Shown here: positions 8,480-21,167 of the stretch, in pieces | Position numbering within the stretch: the first letter of the stretch is position 1 | Layout: the number at the start of each line of letters is the position of its first letter | From: Aphelocoma coerulescens | Lineage: Eukaryota; Chordata; Aves; Passeriformes; Corvidae | Assembly: GCF_041296385.1 (NCBI RefSeq) | Contig: NC_091014.1 | Span: 47,820,078-47,884,077 of the forward strand | DNA length: 64,000 nt | Reading direction: 5' to 3' | The notes under the pieces: model-generated | What the model was told of the DNA's origin: nothing | The model's database searches: none | Seen by the model: only the letters and a program-made list of their open reading frames with translations | Made by a program: the position numbers and the translations under genes

Positions 8480-10134
8480 CAGGAGCTCCAGGGACACTCA
8501 CCATGCGAAAGGCAGGCCAAGTTGAGCACGATACAGTTAAAACCTTGCTCCCTCTTCTTCTTTCTGCTTGGAACTCGCCGCCGCCCAATGCCCCATTTCT
8601 GGCTCAAACTAGGTTATGGTTATGGTTACACCTAGTGTTAGGGTTTGAGAAATCCATAAAACCAGGAGCTCCAGGGATACTCAGCATGCGAAAGGCAGGC
8701 CAAGCTTATCGCAGCACAGCCAAAACCTTGCTCCCACTACTTCATTCTTCTTGGAAGTCGCCACAACCCAATGCCTGATTTCTGGCTCAATCTAGGGTTA
8801 GGGTTAGGGTTAGGGTTATGCCTAGGGTTAGGCTTGAGAAAACCACAAAGCCAGGAGCTCCAGGGATACTCCCCATGCGAAAGGCAGGCCAAGCTTATCG
8901 CAGCACAGCCAAAACCTTGCTCTCACTTCTTCATTCTTCTTGGGATTCACCACAGCCCAATGCCCGATTTCTGGCTCAAACTAGGGTTAGGGTTACGCCT
9001 AGGGTTAGGCTTGAGAAAACCACAAAGCCAGGAGCTCCAGGGACACTCACCATGTGAAAGGCAGGCCAAGTTGAGCACGATACAGTTAAAACCTTGCTCC
9101 CTCTTCCTCTTTCTGCTTGGAACTCACCGCCACCCAATGCCCCATTTCTGGCCCAAACTTCGGTTATGTTTATGGTTACACCTAGTGTTAGGATTTGAGA
9201 AATCCACAAAGCCAGGAGCTCCAGGGATACTCAGCATGCGAAAGGCAGGCCAAGCTTATCGCAGCACAGCCAAAACCTTGCTCCCTCTTCTTCATTCTTC
9301 TTGGAAGTCGCCACAACCCAATGCCTGATTTCTGGCTCAAACTAGGGTTAGGGTTAGGGTTAGGGTTACGCCTAGGTTAAGGTTTGAGAAAACCACAAAG
9401 CCAGGAGCTCCAGGGACACTCACCATGTGAACGGCAGGCCAAGTTGAGCACGATACAGTTAAAACCTTGCTCCCTCTTCTTCTTTCTGCTTGGAACTCAC
9501 CGCCGCCCAATGCCCCATTTCTGGCTCCAACTAGGGTTATGGTCGTGGTTACACCTAGTGTTAGGGTTTGAGAAATCCACAAAGCCAGGAGCTCCGGGGA
9601 TACTCAGCATGTGAAAGGCAGGCCAAGCTTATCGCAGCACAAGCAAAACCTTGCTCCTTCTTCTTCTTTCTGCTTGGAACTTGCCACAGCCCAATGCCCG
9701 ATTTCTGGCTCAAACTAGGGTTAGGGTTAGGGTTAGGGTTACGCCTAGGGTTAGGCTTGAGAAAACCACAAAGCCAGGAGCTCCAGGGACGCTCACCATG
9801 CGAAAGGCAGGCCAAGTTGAGCACGATACAGTTAAAACCTTGCTCCCTCTTCTTCTTTCTGCTTGGAACTCACCGCCGCCCAATGCCCCATTTCTGGCTC
9901 AAACTAGGTTATGGTTATGGTTACACCTAGTGTTAGGGTTTGAGAAATCCACAAAACCAGGAGCTCCAGGGATACTCAGAATGCGAAAGGCAGGCCAAGC
10001 TTATCGCAGCACAGCCAAAACCTTGCTCCCACTTCTTCATTCTTCTTGGAAGTCGCCACAACCCAATGCCCGATTTCTGGCTCAAACTAGGGTTAGGGTT
10101 ACGCCTAGGGTTAGGCTTGAGAAAACCACAAAGC
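8480..10134 (+). repeat. 1,655-bp HOR, circularly permuted (m4-m9, m1-m3)
   Basis: Starts at 8480 (m4), 8663 (m5), 8852 (m6), 9029 (m7), 9213 (m8), 9402 (m9), 9586 (m1), 9775 (m2) and 9958 (m3), total 1,655 bp. It carries the canonical markers, including the GTGAACGG m9 and the CCGGGG m1. It is flanked on both sides by EcoRI-marked B2 monomers (8303 and 10135). The permutation is what one expects if a HOR was excised and reinserted, or bounded by crossovers, at the m3/m4 step. Confidence 0.9.
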
Positions 10135-11777
10135 CAGGAGCTCCAGGGATACTCCCCATGCGAAAGGCAGGCCAAGCTTATCGCAGCACAGCCAAAACCT
10201 TGCTCCCACTTCTTCATTCTTATTGGAATTCACCACAGCCCAATGCCCGATTTCTGGCTCAAACTAGGGTTAGGGTTACGCCTAGGGTTAGGCTTGAGAA
10301 AACCACAAAGCCAGGAGCTCGAGGGACACTCGCCACGCGAAAGGCAGGCCAAGTGGAGCACGATACAGTTAAAACCTTGCTCCCTCTTCTTCTTTCTGCT
10401 TGGAACTCGCCGCCGCCCAATGCCCCATTTCTGGCTCAAACTAGGTTATGGTTATGGTTACACCTAGTGTTAGGATTTGAGAAATCCACAAAGCCAGGAG
10501 CTCCAGGGATACTCAGCATGCGAAAGGCAGGCCAAGCTTATCGCAGCACAGCCAAAACCTTGCTCCCTCTTCTTCATTCTTCTTGGAAGTCGCCACAACC
10601 CAATGCCTGATTTCTGGCTCAATCTAGGGTTAGGGTTAGGGTTAGGGTTACGCCTAGGGTTAGGCTTGAGAAAACCACAAAGCCAGGAGCTCCAGGGATA
10701 CTCCCCATGCGAAAGGCAGGCCAAGCTTATCGCAGCACAGCCAAAACCTTGCTCCCACTTCTTCATTCTTATTGGAATTCACCACAGCCCAATGCCCGAT
10801 TTCTGGCTCAAACTAGGGTTAGGGTTACGCCTAGGGTTAGGCTTGAGAAAACCACAAAGCCAGGAGCTCCAGGGACACCCACCATGCGAAAGGCAGGTCA
10901 AGTTGAGCACGATACAGTTAAAACCTTGCTCCCTCTTCTTCTTTCTGCTTGGAACTCGCTGCCGCCCAATGCCCCATTTCTGGCTCAAAATAGGGTTATG
11001 GTCGTGGTTACACCTAGTGTTAGGGTTTGAGAAATCCACAAAGCCAGGAGCTCCGGGGATACTCAGCATGCGAAAGGCAGGCCAAGCTTATCGCAGCACA
11101 AGCAAAACCTTGCTCCCTCTTCTTCATTCTTCTTGGAACTTGCCACAGCCCAATGCCCGATTTCTGTCTCAATCTAGGGTTAGGGTTACGCCTAGGGTTA
11201 GGCTTGAGAAAACCACAAAGCCAGGAGCTCCAGGGACACTCACCATGCGAAAGGCAGGCCAAGTTGAGCACGATACAGTTAAAACCTTGCTCCCTCTTCT
11301 TCTTTCTGCTTGGAACTCGCCGTCGCCCAATGCCCCATTTCTGGCTCAAACTAGGTTATGGTTATGGTTACACCTAGTGTTAGGGTTTGAGAAATCCACA
11401 AAGCCAGGAGCTCCAGGGATACTCAGCATGCGAAAGGCAGGCCAAGCTTATCGCAGCACAGCCAAAACCTTGCTCCCTCTTCTTCATTCTTCTTGGAAGT
11501 CGCCACAACCCAATGCCTGATTTCTGGCTCAAACTAGGGTTAGGGTTAGGGTTAGGGTTACGCCTAGGTTAAGGTTTGAGAAAACCACAAAGCCAGGAGC
11601 TCCAGGGACACTCACCATGTGAACGGCAGGCCAAGTTGAGCACGATACAGTTAAAACCTTGCTCCCTCTTCTTCTTTCTGCTTGGAACTCACCGCCACCC
11701 AATGCCCCATTTCTGGCTCAAACTAGGGTTATGGTCGTGGTTACACCTAGTGTTAGGGTTTGAGAAATCCACAAAGC
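10135..11777 (+). repeat. 1,643-bp nine-monomer HOR relative
   Basis: Starts at 10135 (B2, EcoRI), 10312 (A), 10495 (B4), 10684 (B2, EcoRI), 10861 (A), 11045 (B2), 11222 (A), 11405 (B4) and 11594 (A). 10312 has a private GAGCTCGAGG, giving an XhoI site at 10318-10323. 10861 has GACACCCACC, GGCAGGTCAAG and CAAAATAGGG. 11045 has TTTCTGTCTC. The segment recurs at 19525, 41971 and 47473, always immediately before a canonical HOR, and the XhoI site is present in all four copies. Confidence 0.88.
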
Positions 11778-13432
11778 CAGGAGCTCCGGGGATACTCAGC
11801 ATGTGAAAGGCAGGCCAAGCTTATCGCAGCACAAGCAAAACCTTGCTCCTTCTTCTTCTTTCTGCTTGGAACTTGCCACAGCCCAATGCCCGATTTCTGG
11901 CTCAAACTAGGGTTAGGGTTAGGGTTAGGGTTACGCCTAGGGTTAGGCTTGAGAAAACCACAAAGCCAGGAGCTCCAGGGACGCTCACCATGCGAAAGGC
12001 AGGCCAAGTTGAGCACGATACAGTTAAAACCTTGCTCCCTCTTCTTCTTTCTGCTTGGAACTCACCGCCGCCCAATGCCCCATTTCTGGCTCAAACTAGG
12101 TTATGGTTATGGTTACACCTAGTGTTAGGGTTTGAGAAATCCACAAAACCAGGAGCTCCAGGGATACTCAGAATGCGAAAGGCAGGCCAAGCTTATCGCA
12201 GCACAGCCAAAACCTTGCTCCCACTTCTTCATTCTTCTTGGAAGTCGCCACAACCCAATGCCCGATTTCTGGCTCAAACTAGGGTTAGGGTTACGCCTAG
12301 GGTTAGGCTTGAGAAAACCACAAAGCCAGGAGCTCCAGGGACACTCACCATGCGAAAGGCAGGCCAAGTTGAGCACGATACAGTTAAAACCTTGCTCCCT
12401 CTTCTTCTTTCTGCTTGGAACTCGCCGCCGCCCAATGCCCCATTTCTGGCTCAAACTAGGTTATGGTTATGGTTACACCTAGTGTTAGGGTTTGAGAAAT
12501 CCATAAAACCAGGAGCTCCAGGGATACTCAGCATGCGAAAGGCAGGCCAAGCTTATCGCAGCACAGCCAAAACCTTGCTCCCACTACTTCATTCTTCTTG
12601 GAAGTCGCCACAACCCAATGCCTGATTTCTGGCTCAAACTAGGGTTAGGGTTAGGGTTAGGGTTATGCCTAGGGTTAGGCTTGAGAAAACCACAAAGCCA
12701 GGAGCTCCAGGGATACTCCCCATGCGAAAGGCAGGCCAAGCTTATCGCAGCACAGCCAAAACCTTGCTCTCACTTCTTCATTCTTCTTGGGATTCACCAC
12801 AGCCCAATGCCCGATTTCTGGCTCAAACTAGGGTTAGGGTTACGCCTAGGGTTAGGCTTGAGAAAACCACAAAGCCAGGAGCTCCAGGGACACTCACCAT
12901 GTGAAAGGCAGGCCAAGTTGAGCACGATACAGTTAAAACCTTGCTCCCTCTTCCTCTTTCTGCTTGGAACTCACCGCCACCCAATGCCCCATTTCTGGCC
13001 CAAACTTCGGTTATGTTTATGGTTACACCTAGTGTTAGGATTTGAGAAATCCACAAAGCCAGGAGCTCCAGGGATACTCAGCATGCGAAAGGCAGGCCAA
13101 GCTTATCGCAGCACAGCCAAAACCTTGCTCCCTCTTCTTCATTCTTCTTGGAAGTCGCCACAACCCAATGCCTGATTTCTGGCTCAAACTAGGGTTAGGG
13201 TTAGGGTTAGGGTTACGCCTAGGTTAAGGTTTGAGAAAACCACAAAGCCAGGAGCTCCAGGGACACTCACCATGTGAACGGCAGGCCAAGTTGAGCACGA
13301 TACAGTTAAAACCTTGCTCCCTCTTCTTCTTTCTGCTTGGAACTCACCGCCGCCCAATGCCCCATTTCTGGCTCCAACTAGGGTTATGGTCGTGGTTACA
13401 CCTAGTGTTAGGGTTTGAGAAATCCACAAAGC
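11778..13432 (+). repeat. 1,655-bp HOR, canonical copy
   Basis: m1-m9 start at 11778, 11967, 12150, 12327, 12510, 12699, 12876, 13060 and 13249. It matches the copy at 172-1826 at a shift of 11,606, including the CTCAAAC form before the tract of m5. The monomer before it (11594) also matches the one cut at the window start, so the homology extends to position 1. Confidence 0.93.
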
Positions 13433-13621
13433 CAGGAGCTCCGGGGATACTCAGCATGTGAAAGGCAGGCCAAGCTTATCGCAGCACAAGCAAAACCTTG
13501 CTCCTTCTTCTTCTTTCTGCTTGGAACTTGCCACAGCCCAATGCCCGATTTCTGGCTCAAACTAGGGTTAGGGTTAGGGTTAGGGTTACGCCTAGGGTTA
13601 GGCTTGAGAAAACCACAAAGC
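13433..13621 (+). repeat. Junction hybrid m1 monomer between 9,390-bp copies
   Basis: Up to A13561 the monomer follows canonical m1 (TTCTTCTTCTTTC, CACAGCCC, CCCGATT, CTCAAAC). From T13637, just inside the next monomer, the sequence follows the 4232 form (GATACTCCCC) rather than m2 (GACGCTCACC). The crossover therefore lies between these bases, spanning the four-unit telomeric tract. Relative to the first array segment, 2,216 bp (12 monomers, 1827-4042) are absent at this point. Confidence 0.85.
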
Positions 13622-16600
13622 CAGGAGCTCCAGGGATACTCCCCATGCGAAAGGCAGGCCAAGCTTATCGCAGCACAGCCAAAACCTTGCTCCCACTTCT
13701 TCATTCTTATTGGAATTCACCACAGCCCAATGCCTGATTTCTGGCTCAAACTAGGGTTAGGGTTACGCCTAGGGTTAGGCTTGAGAAAACCACAAAGCCA
13801 GGAGCTCCAGGGACACTCGCCACGCGAAAGGCAGGCCAAGTGGAGCACGATACAGTTAAAACCTTGCTCCCTCTTCTTCTTTCTGCTTGGAACTCGCCGC
13901 CGCCCAATGCCCCATTTCTGGCTCCAACTAGGTTATGGTTATGGTTACACCTAGTGTTAGGGTTTGAGAAATCCATAAAACCAGGAGCTCCAGGGATACT
14001 CAGCATGCGAAAGGCAGGCCAAGCTTATCGCAGCACAGCCAAAACCTTGCTCCCACTTCTTCATTCTTCTTGGAAGTCGCCACAACCCAATGCCTGATTT
14101 CTGGCTCAACCTAGGGTTAGGGTTAGGGTTAGGGTTATGCCTAGGGTTAGGCTTGAGAAAACCACAAAGCCAGGAGCTCCAGGGATACTCCCCATGCGAA
14201 AGGCAGGCCAAGTTGAGCACGATACAGTTAAAACCTTGCTCCCTCTTCTTTTTTCTGCTTGGAACTCGCCGCCGCCCAATGCCCCATTTCTGGCTCAAAC
14301 TAGGTTATGGTTATGGTTACACCTAGTGTTAGGGTTTGAGAAATCCACAAAACCAGGAGCTCCAGGGATACTCAGAATGCGAAAGGCAGGCCAAGCTTAT
14401 CGCAGCACAGCCAAAACCTTGCTCCCACTTCTTCATTCTTCTTGGAAGTCGCCACAACCCAATGCCTGATTTCTGGCTCAAACTAGGGTTAGGGTTAGGG
14501 TTAGGGTTACGCCTAGGTTAAGGTTTGAGAAAACCACAAAGCCAGGAGCTCCAGGGACACTCACCATGTGAAAGGCAGGCCAAGTTGAGCACGATACAGT
14601 TAAAACCTTGCTCCCTCTTCTTCTTTCTGCTTGGAACTCGCCGCCGCCCAATGCCCCATTTCTGGCTCCAACTAGGGTTATGGTCGTGGTTACACCTAGT
14701 GTTAGGGTTTGAGAAATCCACAAAGCCAGGAGCTCCGGGGATACTCAGCATGTGAAAGGCAGGCCAAGCTTATCGCAGCACAAGCAAAACCTTGCTCCCT
14801 CTTCTTCTTTCTGCTTGGAACTTGCAGCCGCCCAATGCCCCATTTCTGGCTCAATCTAGGGTTAGGGTTAGGGTTAGGGTTACGCCTAGGGTTAGGCTTG
14901 AGAAAACCACAAAGCCAGGAGCTCCAGGGACACTCACCATGCGAAAGGCAGGCCAAGTTGAGCACGATACAGTTAAAACCTTGCTCCCTCTTCTTCTTTC
15001 TGCTTGGAACTCACCGCCGCCCAATGCCCCATTTCTGGCTCAAACTAGGTTATGGTTATGGTTACACCTAGTGTTAGAGTTTGAGAAATCCACAAACCCA
15101 GGAGCTCCAGGGATACTCAGCATGCGAAAGGCAGGCCAAGCTTATCGCAGCACAGCCAAAACCTTGCTCCCACTTCTTCATTCTTCTTGGAAGTCGCCAC
15201 AACCCAATGCCTGATTTCTGGCTCAATCTGGGGTTAGGGTTAGGGTTAGGGTTACGCCTAGGGTTAGGCTTGAGAAAACCACAAAGCCAGGAGCTCCAGG
15301 GACGCTCACCATGCGAAAGGCAGGCCAAGTTGAGCACGATACAGTTAAAACCTTGCTCCCTCTTCTTCTTTCTGCTTGGAACTCACCGCCGCCCAATGCC
15401 CCATTTCTGGCTCAAACTAGGTTATGGTTATGGTTACACCTAGTGTTAGGGTTTGAGAAATCCACAAAACCAGGAGCTCCAGGGATACTCAGAATGCGAA
15501 AGGCAGGCCAAGCTTATCGCAGCACAGCCAAAACCTTGCTCCCACTTCTTCATTCTTCTTGGAAGTCGCCACAACCCAATGCCTGAGTTCTGGCTCAACC
15601 TAGGGTTAGGGTTAGGGTTAGGGTTACGCCTATTGTTAGGCTTGAGAAAACCACAAAGCCAGGAGCTCCAGGGATACTCCCCATGCGAAAGGCAGGCCAA
15701 GCTTATCGCAGCACAGCCAAAACCTTGCTCCCACTTCTTCATTCTTCTTGGAAGTCGCCACAACCCAATGCCTGAGTTCTGGCTCAACCTAGGGTTAGGG
15801 TTAGGGTTAGGGTTACGCCTATTGTTAGGCTTGAGAAAACCACAAAGCCAGGAGCTCCAGGGATACTCCCCATGCGAAAGGCAGGCCAAGCTTATCGCAG
15901 CACAGCCAAAACCTTGCTCTCACTTCTTCATTCTTCTTGGGATTCACCACAGCCCAATGCCCGATTTCTGGCTCAAACTAGGGTTAGGGTTACGCCTAGG
16001 GTTAGGCTTGAGCAAACCACAAAGCCAGGAGCTCCAGGGACACTCACCATGCGAAAGGCAGGCCAAGTTGAGCACGATACAGTTAAAACCTTGCTCCCTC
16101 TTCCTCTTTCTGCTTGGAACTCACCGCCACCCAATGCCCCATTTCTGGCCCAAACTTCGGTTATGTTTATGGTTACACCTAGTGTTAGGATTTGAGAAAT
16201 CCACAAAGCCAGGAGCTCCAGGGATACTCACCATGCGAAAGGCAGGCCAAGCTTATCGCACCACAGCCAAAACCTTGCTCCCTCTTCTTCATTCTTCTTG
16301 GAAGTCGCCACAACCCAATGCCTGATTTCTGGCTCAAACTAGGGTTAGGGTTAGGGTTAGGGTTACGCCTAGGTTAAGGTTTGAGAAAACCACAAAGCCA
16401 GGAGCTCCAGGGACACTCACCATGTGAAAGGCAGGCCAAGTTGAGCACGATACAGTTAAAACCTTGCTCCCTCTTCTTCTTTCTGCTTGGAACTCACCGC
16501 CGCCCAATGCCCCATTTCTGGCTCCAACTAGGGTTATGGTCGTGGTTACACCTAGTGTTAGGGTTTGAGAAATCCACAAAGCCAGGAGCTCTGGGGATAC

Positions 16601-17869
16601 TCAGCATGTGAAAGGCAGGCCAAGCTTATCGCAGCACAAGCAAAACCTTGCTCCTTCTTCTTCTTTCTGCTTGGAACTTGCCACAGCCCAATGCCCGATT
16701 TCTGGCTCAAACTAGGGTTAGGGTTAGGGTTAGGGTTACGCCTAGGGTTAGGCTTGAGAAAACCACAAAGCCAGGAGCTCCAGGGACGCTCACCATGCGA
16801 AAGGCAGGCCAAGTTGAGCACGATACAGTTAAAACCTTGCTCCCTCTTCTTCTTTCTGCTTGGAACTCACCGCCGCCCAATGCCCCATTTCTGGCTCAAA
16901 CTAGGTTATGGTTATGGTTACACCTAGTGTTAGGGTTTGAGAAATCCACAAAACCAGGAGCTCCAGGGATACTCAGAATGCGAAAGGCAGGCCAAGCTTA
17001 TCGCAGCACAGCCAAAACCTTGCTCCCACTTCTTCATTCTTCTTGGAAGTCGCCACAACCCAATGCCTGAGTTCTGGCTCAACCTAGGGTTAGGGTTAGG
17101 GTTAGGGTTACGCCTATTGTTAGGCTTGAGAAAACCACAAAGCCAGGAGCTCCAGGGATACTCCCCATGCGAAAGGCAGGCCAAGCTTATCGCAGCACAG
17201 CCAAAACCTTGCTCCCACTTCTTCATTCTTATTGGAATTCACCACAGCCCAATGCCCGATTTCTGGCTCAAACTAGGGTTAGGGTTATGCCTAGGGTTAG
17301 GCTTGAGAAAACCACAAAGCCAGGAGCTCCTGGGACACTCGCCACGCGAAAGGCAGGCCAAGTGGAGCACGATACAGTTAAAACCTTGCTCCCTCTTCTT
17401 CTTTCTGCTTGGAACTCGCCGTCGCCCAATGCCCCATTTCTGGCTCAAACTAGGTTATGGTTATGGTTACACCTAGTGTTAGGGTTTGAGAAATCCACAA
17501 AGCCAGGAGCTCCAGGGATACTCAGCATGCGAAAGGCAGGCCAAGCTTATCGCAGCACAGCCAAAACCTTGCTCCCACTTCTTCATTCTTCTTGGAAGTC
17601 GCCACAACCCAATGCCTGATTTCTGGCTCAATCTAGGGTTAGGGTTAGGGTTAGGGTTATGCCTAGGGTTAGGCTTGAGAAAACCACAAAGCCAGGAGCT
17701 CCAGGGATACTCCCCATGCGAAAGGCAGGCCAAGCTTATCGCAGCACAGCCAAAACCTTGCTCCCACTTCTTCATTCTTATTGGAATTCACCACAGCCCA
17801 ATGCCCGATTTCTGGCTCAAACTAGGGTTAGGGTTACGCCTAGGGTTAGGCTTGAGAAAACCACAAAGC

Positions 17870-19524
17870 CAGGAGCTCCAGGGACACTCACCATGCGAAA
17901 GGCAGGCCAAGTTGAGCACGATACAGTTAAAACCTTGCTCCCTCTTCTTCTTTCTGCTTGGAACTCGCCGCCGCCCAATGCCCCATTTCTGGCTCAAACT
18001 AGGTTATGGTTATGGTTACACCTAGTGTTAGGGTTTGAGAAATCCATAAAACCAGGAGCTCCAGGGATACTCAGCATGCGAAAGGCAGGCCAAGCTTATC
18101 GCAGCACAGCCAAAACCTTGCTCCCACTACTTCATTCTTCTTGGAAGTCGCCACAACCCAATGCCTGATTTCTGGCTCAATCTAGGGTTAGGGTTAGGGT
18201 TAGGGTTATGCCTAGGGTTAGGCTTGAGAAAACCACAAAGCCAGGAGCTCCAGGGATACTCCCCATGCGAAAGGCAGGCCAAGCTTATCGCAGCACAGCC
18301 AAAACCTTGCTCTCACTTCTTCATTCTTCTTGGGATTCACCACAGCCCAATGCCCGATTTCTGGCTCAAACTAGGGTTAGGGTTACGCCTAGGGTTAGGC
18401 TTGAGAAAACCACAAAGCCAGGAGCTCCAGGGACACTCACCATGCGAAAGGCAGGCCAAGTTGAGCACGATACAGTTAAAACCTTGCTCCCTCTTCCTCT
18501 TTCTGCTTGGAACTCACCGCCACCCAATGCCCCATTTCTGGCCCAAACTTCGGTTATGTTTATGGTTACACCTAGTGTTAGGATTTGAGAAATCCACAAA
18601 GCCAGGAGCTCCAGGGATACTCAGCATGCGAAAGGCAGGCCAAGCTTATCGCAGCACAGCCAAAACCTTGCTCCCTCTTCTTCATTCTTCTTGGAAGTCG
18701 CCACAACCCAATGCCTGATTTCTGGCTCAAACTAGGGTTAGGGTTAGGGTTAGGGTTACGCCTAGGTTAAGGTTTGAGAAAACCACAAAGCCAGGAGCTC
18801 CAGGGACACTCACCATGTGAACGGCAGGCCAAGTTGAGCACGATACAGTTAAAACCTTGCTCCCTCTTCTTCTTTCTGCTTGGAACTCACCGCCGCCCAA
18901 TGCCCCATTTCTGGCTCCAACTAGGGTTATGGTCGTGGTTACACCTAGTGTTAGGGTTTGAGAAATCCACAAAGCCAGGAGCTCCGGGGATACTCAGCAT
19001 GTGAAAGGCAGGCCAAGCTTATCGCAGCACAAGCAAAACCTTGCTCCTTCTTCTTCTTTCTGCTTGGAACTTGCCACAGCCCAATGCCCGATTTCTGGCT
19101 CAAACTAGGGTTAGGGTTAGGGTTAGGGTTACGCCTAGGGTTAGGCTTGAGAAAACCACAAAGCCAGGAGCTCCAGGGACGCTCACCATGCGAAAGGCAG
19201 GCCAAGTTGAGCACGATACAGTTAAAACCTTGCTCCCTCTTCTTCTTTCTGCTTGGAACTCACCGCCGCCCAATGCCCCATTTCTGGCTCAAACTAGGTT
19301 ATGGTTATGGTTACACCTAGTGTTAGGGTTTGAGAAATCCACAAAACCAGGAGCTCCAGGGATACTCAGAATGCGAAAGGCAGGCCAAGCTTATCGCAGC
19401 ACAGCCAAAACCTTGCTCCCACTTCTTCATTCTTCTTGGAAGTCGCCACAACCCAATGCCCGATTTCTGGCTCAAACTAGGGTTAGGGTTACGCCTAGGG
19501 TTAGGCTTGAGAAAACCACAAAGC
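17870..19524 (+). repeat. 1,655-bp HOR, permuted copy
   Basis: Counterpart of 8480-10134 at +9,390, with the same m4-m9, m1-m3 order. In m7 it has CATGCG with C at 18445 where copy 1 has T at 9055. This monomer m4 is also the left end of the ~17 kb segment that recurs at 45818. Confidence 0.9.
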
Positions 19525-21167
19525 CAGGAGCTCCAGGGATACTCCCCATGCGAAAGGCAGGCCAAGCTTATCGCAGCACAGCCAAAACCTTGCTCCCACT
19601 TCTTCATTCTTATTGGAATTCACCACAGCCCAATGCCCGATTTCTGGCTCAAACTAGGGTTAGGGTTACGCCTAGGGTTAGGCTTGAGAAAACCACAAAG
19701 CCAGGAGCTCGAGGGACACTCGCCACGCGAAAGGCAGGCCAAGTGGAGCACGATACAGTTAAAACCTTGCTCCCTCTTCTTCTTTCTGCTTGGAACTCGC
19801 CGCCGCCCAATGCCCCATTTCTGGCTCAAACTAGGTTATGGTTATGGTTACACCTAGTGTTAGGATTTGAGAAATCCACAAAGCCAGGAGCTCCAGGGAT
19901 ACTCAGCATGCGAAAGGCAGGCCAAGCTTATCGCAGCACAGCCAAAACCTTGCTCCCTCTTCTTCATTCTTCTTGGAAGTCGCCACAACCCAATGCCTGA
20001 TTTCTGGCTCAATCTAGGGTTAGGGTTAGGGTTAGGGTTACGCCTAGGGTTAGGCTTGAGAAAACCACAAAGCCAGGAGCTCCAGGGATACTCCCCATGC
20101 GAAAGGCAGGCCAAGCTTATCGCAGCACAGCCAAAACCTTGCTCCCACTTCTTCATTCTTATTGGAATTCACCACAGCCCAATGCCCGATTTCTGGCTCA
20201 AACTAGGGTTAGGGTTACGCCTAGGGTTAGGCTTGAGAAAACCACAAAGCCAGGAGCTCCAGGGACACCCACCATGCGAAAGGCAGGTCAAGTTGAGCAC
20301 GATACAGTTAAAACCTTGCTCCCTCTTCTTCTTTCTGCTTGGAACTCGCTGCCGCCCAATGCCCCATTTCTGGCTCAAAATAGGGTTATGGTCGTGGTTA
20401 CACCTAGTGTTAGGGTTTGAGAAATCCACAAAGCCAGGAGCTCCGGGGATACTCAGCATGCGAAAGGCAGGCCAAGCTTATCGCAGCACAAGCAAAACCT
20501 TGCTCCCTCTTCTTCATTCTTCTTGGAACTTGCCACAGCCCAATGCCCGATTTCTGTCTCAATCTAGGGTTAGGGTTACGCCTAGGGTTAGGCTTGAGAA
20601 AACCACAAAGCCAGGAGCTCCAGGGACACTCACCATGCGAAAGGCAGGCCAAGTTGAGCACGATACAGTTAAAACCTTGCTCCCTCTTCTTCTTTCTGCT
20701 TGGAACTCGCCGTCGCCCAATGCCCCATTTCTGGCTCAAACTAGGTTATGGTTATGGTTACACCTAGTGTTAGGGTTTGAGAAATCCACAAAGCCAGGAG
20801 CTCCAGGGATACTCAGCATGCGAAAGGCAGGCCAAGCTTATCGCAGCACAGCCAAAACCTTGCTCCCTCTTCTTCATTCTTCTTGGAAGTCGCCACAACC
20901 CAATGCCTGATTTCTGGCTCAAACTAGGGTTAGGGTTAGGGTTAGGGTTACGCCTAGGTTAAGGTTTGAGAAAACCACAAAGCCAGGAGCTCCAGGGACA
21001 CTCACCATGTGAACGGCAGGCCAAGTTGAGCACGATACAGTTAAAACCTTGCTCCCTCTTCTTCTTTCTGCTTGGAACTCACCGCCACCCAATGCCCCAT
21101 TTCTGGCTCAAACTAGGGTTATGGTCGTGGTTACACCTAGTGTTAGGGTTTGAGAAATCCACAAAGC
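19525..21167 (+). repeat. 1,643-bp HOR relative, second copy
   Basis: Same nine monomers as 10135-11777 at +9,390, including the XhoI site at 19708-19713, the GGCAGGTCAAG monomer (20251) and the TTTCTGTCTC monomer (20435). Confidence 0.88.

Larger units (their letters stand above)
4043..13432 (+). repeat. 9,390-bp block of 51 monomers, copy 1
   Basis: The block contains 24 mixed monomers (4043-8479), a permuted HOR (8480-10134), a nine-monomer relative of the HOR (10135-11777) and a canonical HOR (11778-13432). It is followed directly by a second copy at +9,390 (13433-22822). The part from 5898 onward occurs a third time at +31,836. Copies 1 and 2 differ at very few positions I could see, for example T at 9055 against C at 18445, a CpG transition. 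Such identity over 9 kb implies recent duplication or strong homogenisation. Confidence 0.9.

Noticed and set aside
10477..11520. A 347-codon open frame, and many others of 60-320 codons on both strands, as protein-coding genes
   Set aside because: The same peptides recur with every repeat unit in several overlapping frames and on both strands. They have no recognisable domain and are fully explained by monomer lengths divisible by three.
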